A DNA stretch of 64,000 nucleotides from positions 14,711,901-14,775,900 of the forward strand of contig NC_080542.1 in the NCBI RefSeq assembly GCF_028640845.1, in the 5' to 3' direction. Both the position numbers and the translations under genes were made by a program. Under the pieces are notes generated by a model, which had not been told where the DNA came from, made no database searches, and was given only the letters and a program-made list of their open reading frames with translations. The stretch comes from Ahaetulla prasina (lineage: Eukaryota > Chordata > Lepidosauria > Squamata > Colubridae). Within the stretch, counting starts at the first letter, position 1, and each line of letters begins with the position of its first letter. Shown piece after piece: positions 1 to 11,400 of the stretch.

Positions 1-713
1 ACCATTAGCAGCTGCAGATCAGGGACATTATGATAAAGCAATGGCTTATATTATTTTGAGTTTAGAAGAAGAACAAATTATCAATGTCCTGAGTCTTCGG
101 AGAAGGGCGGGGTATAAATGTAAAACAACAACAATGTAGCTGATTTAAAGATTGCACAAGAAGTCTGGCTGAAGTTGAGAAGTGTGCATGTGAGTGTGTC
201 AGCATGCAATATTGTACAATTATCAAGAAAATTATACAGAGCCCACCTTGAAACATATGATTCTATGGAGCAGTATTTTATACAAATACAAACTTTATTT
301 GTGGAGTTAGAAAAGTGTGGATTGAAGTTTCCTGAATCTCAAAAGGTGCTGTTGATGTTAAACAGTCTGGATGAAACATGGGACATTGTTTCAGCAGTAT
401 TTGAGTGCAAACCAGAGCAGGAATTGTGTTTGAAGGCCTCGAAGACTTATCTGATTGCTGAAGAGAACAAGTGCCATTTTAGGAGAAGCCATGAGGAGAA
501 ATTCGTGAAATGGGGTCCAAGGAGCAGAGAGATAAAAGCAACAGAAAGTTCCACATACTGGCTGTCTTCAGAGACTAGAGCAACAGACAAGATGTCTGCA
601 AAGATAAATGTAGCAGCAGAAGAGATCAGATTATAGCCTAGCAAAAGCAGCAGTACTTCATTTGTGGTAAAAAGACACATTTAAAGAAAGACTGTTTGCA
701 AAGAAAAAACTAT
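1..713 (+). mobile_element. Ty1/copia-like gag relic
   Basis: A decayed gag-like reading frame runs across this stretch, open from about 138 to 636. Its spacing of hydrophobic and charged residues matches the copia-type gag domain: a tryptophan-leucine segment, an R-K-L-Y block, then a leucine-rich segment ending in S-L-D-E-T-W. A stop at 634-636 is followed, in another frame at about 645-698, by a zinc-knuckle-like stretch in which the first cysteine is replaced by tyrosine (Y-F-I-C then H and C at knuckle spacing). The frame is also broken by a 44-bp insertion at 88-131. No integrase, RT or LTR is visible, so this is a fragment. The family call rests on motif recognition only. Confidence 0.55.
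88..131 (+). mobile_element. 44-bp insertion made of a LINE/SINE 3' tail
   Basis: The segment is essentially only the 3' end shared by the local L2 LINEs and the tRNA-derived SINEs (CCTGAGTCTTCGG, AGAAGGGCGG, then an A-rich end). It is flanked by CAATGT at 82-87 and 132-137. It sits inside the copia-like gag frame, and the frame continues on the other side of one CAATGT copy. Confidence 0.6.
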
Positions 714-813
714 TTGCAAGACAGAAACTATTTGCAAGGAAAACAATTAGCTGATGGACAAGTTATTGTGGCAAAAGTCAGCTATTGCAATAACCGAGAC
801 AAATTGTTGATAG

Positions 814-1200
814 CAGGGGTGAAATGTAAAATTTGTTACTACTGGTTCTGTGGGTGTGGCTTGGTAGGGGGGTAATGTGACTGGTTGGGCATGGTCAACT
901 TTTTTTTTTTTACTTTTAAAAGCATTTTTTCCTAAAACCTTTTTGGCCGAAGTGGTTGTAAAAAAATACTTTTAAAAGCCTCTGATGATCAGACAACTCA
1001 GCTGGGATTGCCAGAGGATCCTTTTAAAAGCATTTTTTTCTACAACCTCTTCAGTTGAGGTTTGTAGAAAAAATGCTTTTAAAGGGTTCTGACGATCCCA
1101 GCTGAGCCTCATGATCAGCAGAGGCTTTTTTTTTTACTTTTAAAAGCATTTTTGGCCGAAGAAAAAATGCTTTTAAAAGTAAAAAGAAAAAAAAACATCT
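814..1200. repeat. Palindrome-rich hAT-type element, partial
   Basis: Starts with CAGGGGTGAAATG, the terminal sequence of hAT-type elements elsewhere in the window. The interior is a series of nested inverted repeats built on CTTTTAAAAGCATTTTT; the clearest hairpin is about 1029-1078. I could not find the matching right terminus or target duplication, so the right boundary is approximate. Confidence 0.5.
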
Positions 1201-1261
1201 GATGCTGCGGCTAGTTCCTCTGCCGTGCCGTGAGCCAGACCCTCAGGAAGTGGCCCAAGCT

Positions 1262-1395
1262 CCTGGAGCTGAGCCAGAGAGGCCGGCCCTACAGAGGGGA
1301 GCCCTGACGGCCCTTCCTCCTCACTCTCTGAATCACTCTCTGGCAGGGGGCCAGGGCCGGGGGAGGGGGGGCTGGAGCCACAACAATAGCACAAG
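1262..1395. repeat. GC-rich dispersed repeat, copy 1
   Basis: The segment starting GCTCCTGGAGC and running through CACTCTCTGG to CCACAACA matches a second copy at about 5712-5866 in the same orientation. Family unknown; an LTR or internal retrotransposon segment is possible since the second copy lies inside a gypsy-like relic. The 40 bp just before it (1220-1262) resemble an antisense piece of the L2 LINE. Confidence 0.4.
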
Positions 1396-1721
1396 GCAGT
1401 TCGCCCTCCATATGTGAGCCATTCCTAAATTGTCCATCAAATCAAGGAAAACATAGTAATTTATCTTGAGTGATTTTAATGTTTTTCTCATAACTATTAT
1501 CAAGTTGTGAGGACATCACTCCCCATCAAACCCCAATTTTCATACGAGAAACATACATTGTTTACAGAACAATACTCTATGCTCATTTGAGGCAGACATT
1601 TTTTTCTTTTTATGACTCTTTAATCCCTTTGTGTTGGGGTGACTGAGCTGAGCTAGATGGATACCCTTCCTGATGCCTACATAGAGTTCATAGCAGATAT
1701 TTTCTCTTTGTGCCCTCATAG
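1396..1721. other. No recognisable feature
   Basis: AT-rich DNA between two repeats. I see no gene, exon of the V2R type, RNA gene or named repeat here. Confidence 0.5.
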
Positions 1722-2695
1722 CCGTACGGGTCTGGATGGGGAGAAACAGTCTCAAGCTCAATCCCTCCAAGACGGAGTGGCTGTGGATGCCGGCACCCCG
1801 GTACAGTCAGCTGCAACCGCAGCTGACTGTTGGGGGCGAGTCATTGGCCCCAACAGAAAGGGTGCGCAACTTGGGCATTCTCCTGGATGGACGGCTGTCA
1901 TTTGAAGACCATTTGGCGGCCGTCTCCAGGAGAGCTTTTTACCAGGACTGCCTGGTTCGCCAGTTGCGCCCCTTCCTTGACCAGGATGCCTTACTCACGG
2001 TCACTCACGCTCTTGTCACTTCTCGTCTGGATTATTGCAATGCTCTCTACATGGGGCTACCCCTGAAGTGCACTCGGAGGCTTCAGTTAGTTCAGAATGC
2101 AGCTGTGCGGGTGATTGAGGGAGCCACACATTGCTCCCGTGTAACACTGCTCCTGCGCAGTCTGCACTGGCTACCTGTGGTCTTTCAGATGCGCTTCAAG
2201 GTGTTGGTTACCACCTTTAAAGTGCTCTATGGCTTAGGGCCCGGGTACTTACGGGACCTCCTGCTGTTACCTTATGCCTCCCACCGACCCGTACGCTCAC
2301 ACAGAGAGGGTCTTCTCAGGGTGCCGTCCGCCAAGCAATGTCGGCTGGTGGCCCCCAGGGGAAGGGCCTTCTCTGTTGGAGCACCTACCCTCTGGAATGA
2401 ACTTCCCCCTGGTTTGCGTCAATTACCTGACCTTCGGACCTTTCGCCGTGAATTGAAAACGCACTTGTTTATCCAAGCGGGACTGGCTTAATTTTTTAAA
2501 CTTTTGAATTTTAATAATTTTAATTGGGGTATTTTATGACTTTTATGGGTCAAATTTGACGGTTTAAAATTTTTGGCCATTTATAGAATATGTTATTTTA
2601 ATTTTTGTTTTAATTTGTATATTGTACTGTTTTTTAATCTGGCTGTACACCACCCTGAGTCCTTCGGGAGAAGGGCGGTATAAAAATCTAAATAA

Positions 2696-2786
<91 letters not shown>

Positions 2787-2799
2787 AATTAAATAAATA
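1722..2799 (+). mobile_element. L2-type LINE, 3' fragment, sense
   Basis: Encodes the last third of an L2-clade reverse transcriptase (frame 1736-2491). Diagnostic pieces are [39 protein letters not shown]. The 3' UTR ends with the hairpin CACCCTGAGTCCTTCGGGAG / AGGGCGG and a long (AAAT)n tail at about 2694-2799. 5' truncated at the RT palm; dead. Confidence 0.9.
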
Positions 2800-2880
2800 G
2801 AGAAACATCTGCCGCTGCCTAGGATCAAACTCACAACCTTCCGAAAGGAGGCAAGCATCTTCATGTTTAGGCCCTCTCTC
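2800..2880 (-). mobile_element. tRNA-derived SINE head fragment, antisense
   Basis: Read on the minus strand, this contains a tRNA-like B-box region (GTGAGTTTGATCC) followed by AGGCAGCGGCAGATG, closely resembling the head of the complete SINE at 47982-48220. Only the head is present, joined to the (AAAT)n tail of the preceding LINE. Confidence 0.45.
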
Positions 2881-3000
2881 GCTCTTTGGAGGCATAAATT
2901 CTGAATATAAAATTCTTACTCTAATGAAAAATAACTTCAGTTCCAACAATTCTAAATGATGCAAGTCAGCTTGCAAGCATTTCTTTGTTTGTTTGGTTTT

Positions 3001-3076
3001 TCCTTCCTTCCTTCCTTCCTTCCTTCCTTCCTTCCTTCCTTCCTTCCTTCCTTCCTTCCTTCCTTCCTTCCTTCCT

Positions 3077-3132
<56 letters not shown>
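3001..3132. repeat. (TTCC)n then (TTTC)n microsatellite
   Basis: Uninterrupted CCTT units to about 3078, switching to CTTT units to about 3131. The long reading frames across it are low-complexity artefacts. Confidence 0.97.
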
Positions 3133-3134
<2 letters not shown>

Positions 3135-3404
3135 CTTTTCTCTGGCCTCTAAGAGGAGTCATTCAATATCACTGAGCACAGTATCCTTCATCTCAGCTTT
3201 GGTGGTTTGGAGTTGGGGAGCATCATTTTACAGAAATTCTCTTCCTTCTTTGGAGCCTGTTCCAATCAATGTTGTTTTTTGAAGAAGAGGCCACTCCCTA
3301 CCCTCTGCTTTGTTTGGTGTCATAGGACTTTCTCTTTTCCCATTCAACATCTATATGAAAAGGTTGGGTATGGTCTTCTGCCAATATGAGGTTTTGTGTC
3401 GTCA

Positions 3405-3876
3405 GTATATTTATTTATTTATTTATTTATTTATTTGATTTTTATACTGCCCTTCTCCCGAAGGACTCAGGGCGGTGTACAGGCAAAAATAAAACAGACA
3501 GTACAATATACAATTTAAAATGCAATTAAAAACTTATTTTAAAATTGGCCTGAAAAGTAAAAATATGCAATGAACTAAAACCCCATTTAAAATTAGTAAT
3601 AAGAATTTAAAATTTAATAAAATTCAATTTAAGCCAGCCCCGCGTGAATAAAAAGATATGTCTTCAGTTCGCGACAGAATGTCCGAAGGTCAGGTATTTG
3701 GCGTAAACCCGGGGGAAGTTCGTTCCAGAGTGTGGGAGCCCCCACAGAGAAGGACCTTCCCCTGGGGCCGCCAGCCGACATTGCTTGGCGGACGGCACCC
3801 TGAGAAGTCCCTCTCTGTGAGAGCGTACGGGTCGGTGGGAGGCATGTGGTAACAGCAGGCGGTCCCGTAATTCCAC
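3405..3876 (-). mobile_element. L2-type LINE, 3' fragment, antisense
   Basis: Begins with the (TTTA)n tail, then the conserved 3' hairpin CCCTTCTCCCGAAGG / CAGGGCGG, then antisense C-terminal RT coding sequence (minus-strand W-N-E-L-P-P-G-L-R block). Severely 5' truncated. Confidence 0.88.
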
Positions 3877-3892
3877 AATGCAAACTCTTTAT

Positions 3893-4560
3893 GTTTGTTT
3901 TATTTTATTTATTTATTTTGTCACAACAGTATATATAAGCATAAGCATGAAATAACTATACAATATATAAGCATATATATAAGCATAAGTATGTAATAAC
4001 TATATTAATTGGATATAATGAAAGGAAACAATAGGACAGGAACGGTAGGCACGCTTGTGCTCTTACAGACCTCTTAGGAATGGGGTGAGGTCAATAGTAG
4101 ACAGTTTTTGGTTAAAGCTTTGGGGATTCCAGGAAGAGACCACAGAGTCAGGTAGTGTATTCCAAGTACCAGTCTTCCGTTAAATCAGAAATTAGAGGCA
4201 CATTGGAAGGAGCTTGCAAGACAGATATTTCCACTGTATTGTGAAATTAAAGAGTCACACATCGTCCACTTGCTTCTTAGTTCTCTAAGAAGTTTCTCCT
4301 GCTATCCCTTCAGCTAGAGGTCACTTGTCAGGGCTGAAAGAAGTTAAGAAAGGATGAGGCTCCTTTGAAACTGCCAAATTGTTGGTCTTGCAGATCAGTG
4401 ATTCAGGGGTCTTGAAGCAACCAGCCCCTTCTTTACCTGCCCTTTTGGCAATGTTGTTACAGTAGCACTTAGATCATTAGATATGAGTACTGCAAGGTCC
4501 TTGACAGAGTGAGGGTCATCTACAAGGTAGCTCCGATGATCAGTTAGGAGTGAACTGGTT
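3893..4560 (-). mobile_element. Jockey/CR1-group LINE (Vingi-like), 3' fragment, antisense
   Basis: Starts with the antisense 3' end (TTTGTCACAACAGTATATA, TTGGATATAATGAAAGG, ACGGTAGGCAC) shared with the copies at 22298-23192 and 26153-27050. It then carries diverged antisense RT C-terminal sequence up to the phrase GTCCTTGACAGAGTGAGGGTC at about 4498. Interrupted and heavily decayed; the clade name is tentative. Confidence 0.7.
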
Positions 4561-4794
4561 TGCTCCAACTATCAGGTTGTCCCGCCCCTGCACTTCACTT
4601 ACCTTTATCTTCTTAGCTGATTGGCACAGCAGAGTGGATTGCCACGCCTCAGCTGTGTTACCCCCAAGTGGTAACACAGAAGGTTAGTATTTGTAAAACT
4701 GTGCACACACGTGGAGCGTGTGCACGATCATCAAACCAGTTGTTAAACCGGCAGAATCCTACCCCTGATGGTGACCCTCCACAATGTGGATGGC
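4561..4794. other. Short repeat remnant, probably hAT-type
   Basis: Contains small inverted repeats (TGTGTTACC / GGTAACACA around 4648-4679, GTGCACAC / GTGTGCAC around 4702-4727). It ends near AAACCGGCAGAATCCTACCC with a hAT-like right terminus at about 4766. The left end was not found. Confidence 0.35.
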
Positions 4795-5711
4795 CCAGAG
4801 CTCCGGAACCTTGACTAATTCATGATAGCATTGAGAGGAAGATTTGAAGACCCCCTGCCTGACAAAAAAAAGCCAGGGACCATATTAAAATCATGAAGCA
4901 AGGTCAGCCCCCTTGCCGAACATACGAAGGAGTTTCGAGACCTGGCCTGCCATGTAGATTGGTTGGAAGAAATACCGGTGAGCTACTTCAAGGAAGGGCT
5001 GAAGGATGACCTGTACCATGCCTGCATCACCTGGGGAGCCCCAGACCATCTTTACAACTGGTACATTTTGGCAGAGGAGGCAGAGATTGAGCATGAAACC
5101 AGTACCACTCAAGCAGGTCTTGGAAGCGGTCTCCACCCAAGAGTAAAAGAGAGGTGGCCAAGCCTCAATCTGCACTGCCATGCTCAACTGCCTGCTTCAA
5201 GTGCAGGAAGGAAGCCCATCATGCTGTGGAGTGTCATGTAAAGATTCCCACCAGAAAGGGAGACCGACTGTTTGGAGGGAATCCAGTGAAGCCACTGCAG
5301 CATCCCAAGGACATTGTTCTGTCCTCCTTTGCCTCTGTCCGAGTGATGGCTTAATTAGCCGGCACTATCAACTCTGGCAGCAGAATAGCCAGCATCTGCC
5401 AAGAGCCTCTGTTATCTTCCACGACGCTGGTGAGTCACCCAGGAACAAACTTCAGCTCTTAGTTATTCAATGGATTTGCCTGTTACAAAGAGACACAGCA
5501 GCTCTCGCTGACTTTTATATCCTTTGGGTTGTGGCTCCATGACTCAGCACTTCCTAGGCCTGCCCCACCCCTGCTTCTGTTGTTCCCGCCTCTCCTGTCT
5601 ACGAAACCTAGGGTCCAGCCAGGCCTGATTGCCATCAGCTGGGTCTGGAGGCGTGGCCTGGGGGAGGAAGAGTCAGGAGACGGAGGCTTCGTTATCTCTC
5701 TACCTGTCCTG

Positions 5712-5866
5712 CTTTTGGCTCCTGGAGCGGAGCCAGGGAAGCCAGTGCTTCTGAAGTAAGTCCTAATGGCCCTTTCCCCTCACTTTCCAAGTCACTTTCT
5801 GGCAGCAGGCCTGGCTCCAAGTCACTTTCTTGCAGGAGGGCCAGCTCGGGGGCGCAGACACAACAG
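5712..5866. repeat. GC-rich dispersed repeat, copy 2
   Basis: Matches 1262-1395 (GGCTCCTGGAGC, CAAGTCACTTTCTGGCAGCA). It lies between the gag and protease parts of the gypsy-like relic, which suggests it belongs to, or inserted in, that element. Confidence 0.4.
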
Positions 5867-6497
5867 ACATAGAGTTCTGGTCCCTTCCTAAACAAGGACC
5901 TGGAACTCTGATCCCACAGAAAGAAGAACTAGTCCTGTTGAACAGTGACTATGATGATTACCACCTGGTAAGTGAGCCGATCAAGCCAATCACCATACTC
6001 ATAGAAATGTTAATCCCAAACTTGGGGAGGAAATTGGCATTGACGGCCTTATTAGACACTGGGTGCACCTGATACTTAATAAGCCGAACCCTAGTGGGAA
6101 AGCTGGGGACTCACCTGAGATGGTTAAAACAGCCCATCACCTTTTGCCAGCTTGATGGGTCCATCCCAGGGGAGTCCCGGCCACATTTGCCACAGAACCC
6201 TTCAAACTCGCCACTCTGAGACAATTACCTTTATTGTGGCACCAGGTATGGAATGGCCTCTGGTCTTAGGACTGACATGGCTTAAAAATGGAACCTGTGA
6301 GTGGATTTGACCAAGTGGCTCTTAAAGTTCCAGGCTAAGGGGAAACTATTCTGTCCTAAGGACTTATTAATATAACGCAGAGGCTTGTCTGATGCAAGAA
6401 TACTTTAATAACTGACAGGAACGATAACAACCATGAATCAACTTCGCGCCGGCTTCACACATTAAGAACAACAAGACACACTAGACAGCTGCTTTAA

Positions 6498-7030
6498 TAC
6501 TATTTATTTATTTATTTATTTAGATTTTTATACTGCCCTTCTCCCGAAGGACTCAGGGCAGTGTACAGCCAAAGTATAAAAACAACACAATATACAATTA
6601 AAACCAAAACTTAAAACAAACATAATCCATAAATGGACAAAATTAAAACAATCAAATTTAAAAACCCTTAAAATTTAAAAATAATAACCCTGATTAAAAT
6701 TGTTTAGAATTAAAAGTTTAGAATTAAAAATTTAAGCCAGTCCCGCTTGAATAAACAAATGCGTTTTCAACTCACGGCGAAAGGTCCGAAGGTTGGGTAA
6801 TTGGCGCAAACCAGGGGGAAGTTCATTCCAAAGGGTAGGAGTTCCTACAGAGAAGGCCCTTCCCCTGGGGGCCGCCAGCCGACATTGTTTGGCGGACGGC
6901 ACCCTGAGAAGACCCTCTCTGTGTGAGCGTACAGGTCGGTGGGAGGCATAAGGTAACAGCAGGTGGTCCCATAAGTACCCAGGCCCTAAGCCATGGAGCA
7001 CTTTAAAGGTGGTAACCAAAACCTTAAAGT
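6498..7030 (-). mobile_element. L2-type LINE, 3' fragment, antisense, inside gypsy relic
   Basis: (TTTA)n at about 6500-6522, then CCCTTCTCCCGAAGGACTC and antisense RT C-terminus (frame 6732-7019 on the minus strand contains W-N-E-L-P-P-G-L). It separates the protease and pol parts of the gypsy-like relic. Confidence 0.9.
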
Positions 7031-7520
7031 GCTACTACATACTAAATACTAGCTGTCAAAACAGACAACCAATAGGAAGACTCCAATTTCCCGCTCTTTT
7101 AGTGCCTGCGTCTCAGCCAATCAGAACACTTGCAACTAGCCTGGCTGAGGACATAACAGAAAGTCCAAGAGATGAAAGTTGCAAGGTGAAGAGTAACCAC
7201 AGAAAGGAAGTGGCAGCCACCTCAAAGTGCGAGCAGATGCAGGGCATCCCCCAGGAGTACCATGACCAGGCAGAGGTGTTTAGCAAGACTGGGTCGGACG
7301 AACTCCCTCTCCATTTACACATGGACTGTGCCACTGAAATTGTCCCTGGAGCAACACTGCCAAAAACCATCATGCCCCGTGAGCTAGACAAACTGCAACT
7401 TCATAGACAAACATTAAGAGTGCAGCTTCATCCAACCTGCCAGACCCAAAGTCACTGCCCCGGTACTGTTCCAGTACTTCACTTATGTGTGGACTATAGG
7501 GGGGGCTAAACAGAGTCTGT

Positions 7521-8131
7521 GTGGAAAATATGTACCCACTGCCCCTCATGAAAGACAAATAAACTTTATTCCCAGTTCAATCCACCTACTATATTCTATT
7601 TATTGATACGAGGGTGTAGCAGGCCCCCAACCTGCAACATTAATTGTGATGGTAACACAATGATAGTGGAGTCGAAACAATCAACCAGTCTTTTGTGTAC
7701 AGTGAGTGTGTTCTGAAATGTAATAATGGATATGTATTCTAGGAAAAGTCCCATTGACATGGATGTGATGCTATTAATTTAATTCACATGTAAATATTCT
7801 TAAATCTGAATGCAGTTCATTTTTTTTCCCTGCAGTATTACAAAGACGCTTCAACTACCGCATATGGTTACCTTCCCTGTAATTAGTAAAATGACTATGA
7901 TTAATTTGACTTGTTTCTTCAATCCTCAATGTCACCTGGTGGCTGGAAAAAACAATGAAATAAGACTTGGATGTCATTGTTCCCTGTTTCAGTCATAGCT
8001 GGGACAAAAGACTCATACAGTTCTAGGAAGCTGAAGAACTGCATTATCCAGTTATGGCTTGAAGTCAGATGGTTATTGGGCAGCAAAGCAATTCTCACAG
8101 GTGCTTCAGTGTCAGTAGATGTTGGCATGCC
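7521..8131. other. Upstream region of V2R gene 1
   Basis: AT-rich DNA 5' of the first coding exon. It presumably holds the promoter and 5' UTR, but I see no convincing TATA box or named repeat. An in-frame ATG exists at 8069 without an intervening stop, but translation from 8132 gives the better signal peptide. Confidence 0.4.
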
Positions 8132-8349
8132 ATGGCATCATTCATAATGCTAGTGTTGATGTTATTACCCCAATGGGTATCCTGTACCCCTGAAAAGAAA
8201 TGTATTGTTAGCACACCTCTTCCTATTCAACATAAATATTATCAGTCAGGAGATCTCATCATTGGGGGCATTATTTCTCAAATCTACACGCTTTCAGATC
8301 TGACAACATTCAGAAGAGATATATCTGAGGAGCCGGTTGGGGATGTCAT
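8132..8349 (+). CDS. V2R gene 1 exon 1 (signal peptide, N-terminus)
   Basis: Encodes the hydrophobic leader [13 protein letters not shown], the first conserved cysteine, and the family motif [13 protein letters not shown]. It ends in phase 2 (GTC AT) at donor GTATGG. Confidence 0.93.
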
Positions 8350-8407
8350 GTATGGAGTTGTTAATTGTCATCATATTATATGGCAGTCCAGAATGCATAC
8401 ACAGAGA

Positions 8408-8474
<67 letters not shown>

Positions 8475-11400
8475 TTACATCTCAGTGAGGCCAAATGATT
8501 GCTGCACTATTTTTTTAAAAGAAGCTAAATAGTTCCGTTCATTTTTTTTTCTCTCCAATGTCATTTAATGTGCTTCTTCTGACAAATATATCAGTGGGCA
8601 TTTAAAACACTGCAAATGTATCATAGGGGCTAAGAGGAAAGGCTGCATAATCTGCAATATGATTTTTTAATTATTATTTATTTATAATTTAATTTCTATA
8701 CCGCCCTTCTCCCGAAGGACTCAGGGCGGTTTACAGCCATATTTAAAACACAAAATACAAAGAACAAGTTTAAAAAACAGAATTAAAAACAAATATTTAA
8801 TAGGCCGAATCAAAACTAAAATGGTCATAGACCGACATAAAACCCATCTAAAATTTCAGTTTAAAATTATGTTTAGGCCAGTTCCGCTCGATGGAATAAT
8901 AGAGTCTTAAGTTCACGTTTGAAGGTCCGGAGGTCGGGGAGTTGGTGCAACCCCAGAAGCAGCTCATTTCAAAGGGCCGGTGCCGCCACAGAGAAACCTC
9001 TCCCACTTCATTTTGTATTTTTTTTCCCCAGTCCCTTGAGATCGAACTGGTTAATGTGAAAAGATTGGGTAGAGTTGATTCTAAATGTTTCATTCTATCT
9101 GAATCCAGACTGTTGGAATATTCCCTAGACCATCCTGTTATTCGGCTAGAGCTAGAGCTGTTTTCAGTAATCTATATTCTTTTGTTGCTTATTTTAATAG
9201 TCCTCCTTTTTTAAAAATGGAATGGCATGATCACTGCAGGGGCAATTCACAGCAATTCACACAATTTGTGTGATCAGAAGCAAATATAACAATAACAGAG
9301 TTGGAAGGGACCTTAGAGGTCTTCTGGTCCAACCTCCTGCTTAGGCAGAAAACCCTATACCACTTTAGATAAATGGTTATCCAATATCTTCTTAAAAATT
9401 TCCAATGTTGGAGCATTCACAACTTCTGCAGGCAAGTTGTTCCACTGATTAATTGTTCTAACTGTCAGGAAATTTTTCCTTAGTGTTAAGTTGCTTCTTT
9501 CCTTGATCAGTTTCCACCCATTGCTTCTTGTTCTATCCTCAGGTGCTTTGGAGAATAGTTTGACTCCCTCTTCTTTGTGGCAACCCCTGAGATATTGGAA
9601 CACCGCTATCATGTCTCCCCTAGTCCTTCTTTTTATCGAACTAGACATACCCAGTTCCTGCAACCGTTCTTCATATGTTCTAACCTCCTGTCCCCTAATC
9701 ATCTTTGTACTTTTATGCTTTTACTTTTTTTGTGCTCGTTTCCCTAAGAGTCTCTTCATTATTTCTCAATAAGGATTTTGTAACATGATCCTTACGAGTG
9801 CCCTTCTGCAAACTTTGGCACTGAGACTAAATGCTTTTTCAATATTCTGGTGAGTTTTCTCCTGCCTTAGCCACAAAAGTCAGCTAAGTCACTCTCTCTC
9901 TCAGACCAATTCACTTCTTAGGGTTGGTGTTGAAGGGAAAATAGGAGGAAGAAGGTGTGTTGGATATCTTCACCACCTTGAGTTATTTGTAAAAAATAAA
10001 TAAATAAAGGCAGGATGTAAATAAATAAAACAAATGCTGCTAGCATAAATGTTTAAATACCAAAAAAAAAAAAATCATTTTTAAAAATCAGATACACTGT
10101 ACTATGGCTAAGGGTCTAATTTTTTTTCTAGGATATTCTTGCAGAACTACCAACATATCCTGTCCTTGGCTTTCACTGTCAATGAAATCAATGAAATGGC
10201 TACTCTCTTACCTAACATCACCCTAGGGATCCAAATTTTCAACAGCTATTTCATGGCAAGGTGGACTTATTTTGCTTCGATGAAGCTTCTCTCCAGTAAG
10301 GACAAATTCATCCCTAATTATAAGTGTGATAGCCAGGATAGTACAGTTGCTGTAATTGCAGGACCAACCTCTCACATCTATCAACACATAGCCAATGTTT
10401 TGAGGAATTATAAAGTCCCACAGGTAAGATTTTCTCATATGGAAGGCATCCTTTAGATTCATTAAACAAATCACACATTTATAAGATCCCCAGGCAAGAA
10501 CTGCTCAAGAAAAATTGGGTGGTCCTATAACTTATACACACTTATGTGGTTCTTTATATCAAGTTTCATAGATGCTAGGTCATATGGTTTTAGAAACACC
10601 AACATTAGTAAGTTTTCTAATAACCATCTAGTAACCATCTGCACAGTTTTCTAATAACCAACTAGTAACCATCTGCAAAGTTTTTTGTGCAGATGGTTGG
10701 CAACAAACTCCATCTCCTACCATAGCAGCATTCTATGTAAAGATATTGTGCTCCACCTGAGACTCAGATATTACTCCTTCTCTACAGTAGTGTCCAAAAT
10801 TGTGGAAACCTTTTGGGAAAAGTGTGTTTTCTAAAACTAGCTAATAACACCACTTTTTTTTGGAGAAGTACCATAAAAGTATATATCAATGAAAAGATAA
10901 TTTAATCAATAATGTAATGCAATAACTTTTATGAAGGATTTGATATTAGAATAGCAGTTACAGTATAAAGAAGAAAAGTGAAACGTAGGAAAAGCGATAT
11001 GTATATAAATTATTACCATAGAGAAAAAAACAAAATATGCAAAAATGATCACTATGTCAGTTAATACTTAGCTGGGTAACTTTTAGCATGAATTACGGCC
11101 TTACAGCATCTTCCCATGGAGTGTACCAAGTCTTTTAGTTCAGCAGCTGTTATAATGTGAAACCAAGATTGAATGATTGCTTCTATTAACTGGGTTTTAT
11201 CGCTGGGTCACTTCTGACTAACATAGATTTTCAATTTGGTTAAGGTCTGGGATATTCCTAGGCCATTCCAGCAATGAAATATGATTATCTTGAAACTCCA
11301 AAAAAAAAATGGTAGTAATATGCAGTATTCCAAGTGTGGCCTTACCAAGGCATTATAAAGTGGTATTAACACTTCACGTGATCTTGATTCTGTCCCTCTG

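Larger units (their letters stand above)
4795..7520 (+). mobile_element. Ty3/gypsy-like LTR retrotransposon relic
   Basis: Three collinear fragments of a gypsy-type polyprotein are recognisable through many stops. First, a gag/capsid end with a CX2C knuckle start (C-F-K-C) at about 5170-5260. Second, an aspartic-protease core, L-L-D-T-G-C-T, at about 6048-6071, followed by a protease-like tail to about 6320. Third, a pol N-terminus at about 7200-7510 ending in L-C-V-D-Y-R-G just before the RT core would begin. An antisense L2 fragment (6498-7030) is inserted between the second and third parts. No LTR pair was found. Nothing here can be active. Confidence 0.65.

Noticed and set aside
3001..3132. 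Regular short repeats that could suggest a CRISPR array
   Set aside because: Uniform tetranucleotide repeats with no spacers, in a vertebrate genome.
2593..3282. Long frames of K-E-R-K or L-P-S-F repeats on both strands
   Set aside because: They are translations of (AAAT)n, (TTCC)n and (TTTC)n microsatellites.
8069..8131. Upstream in-frame ATG as the start of V2R gene 1
   Set aside because: It would put about 20 mostly polar residues before the hydrophobic leader; 8132 gives a normal signal peptide.
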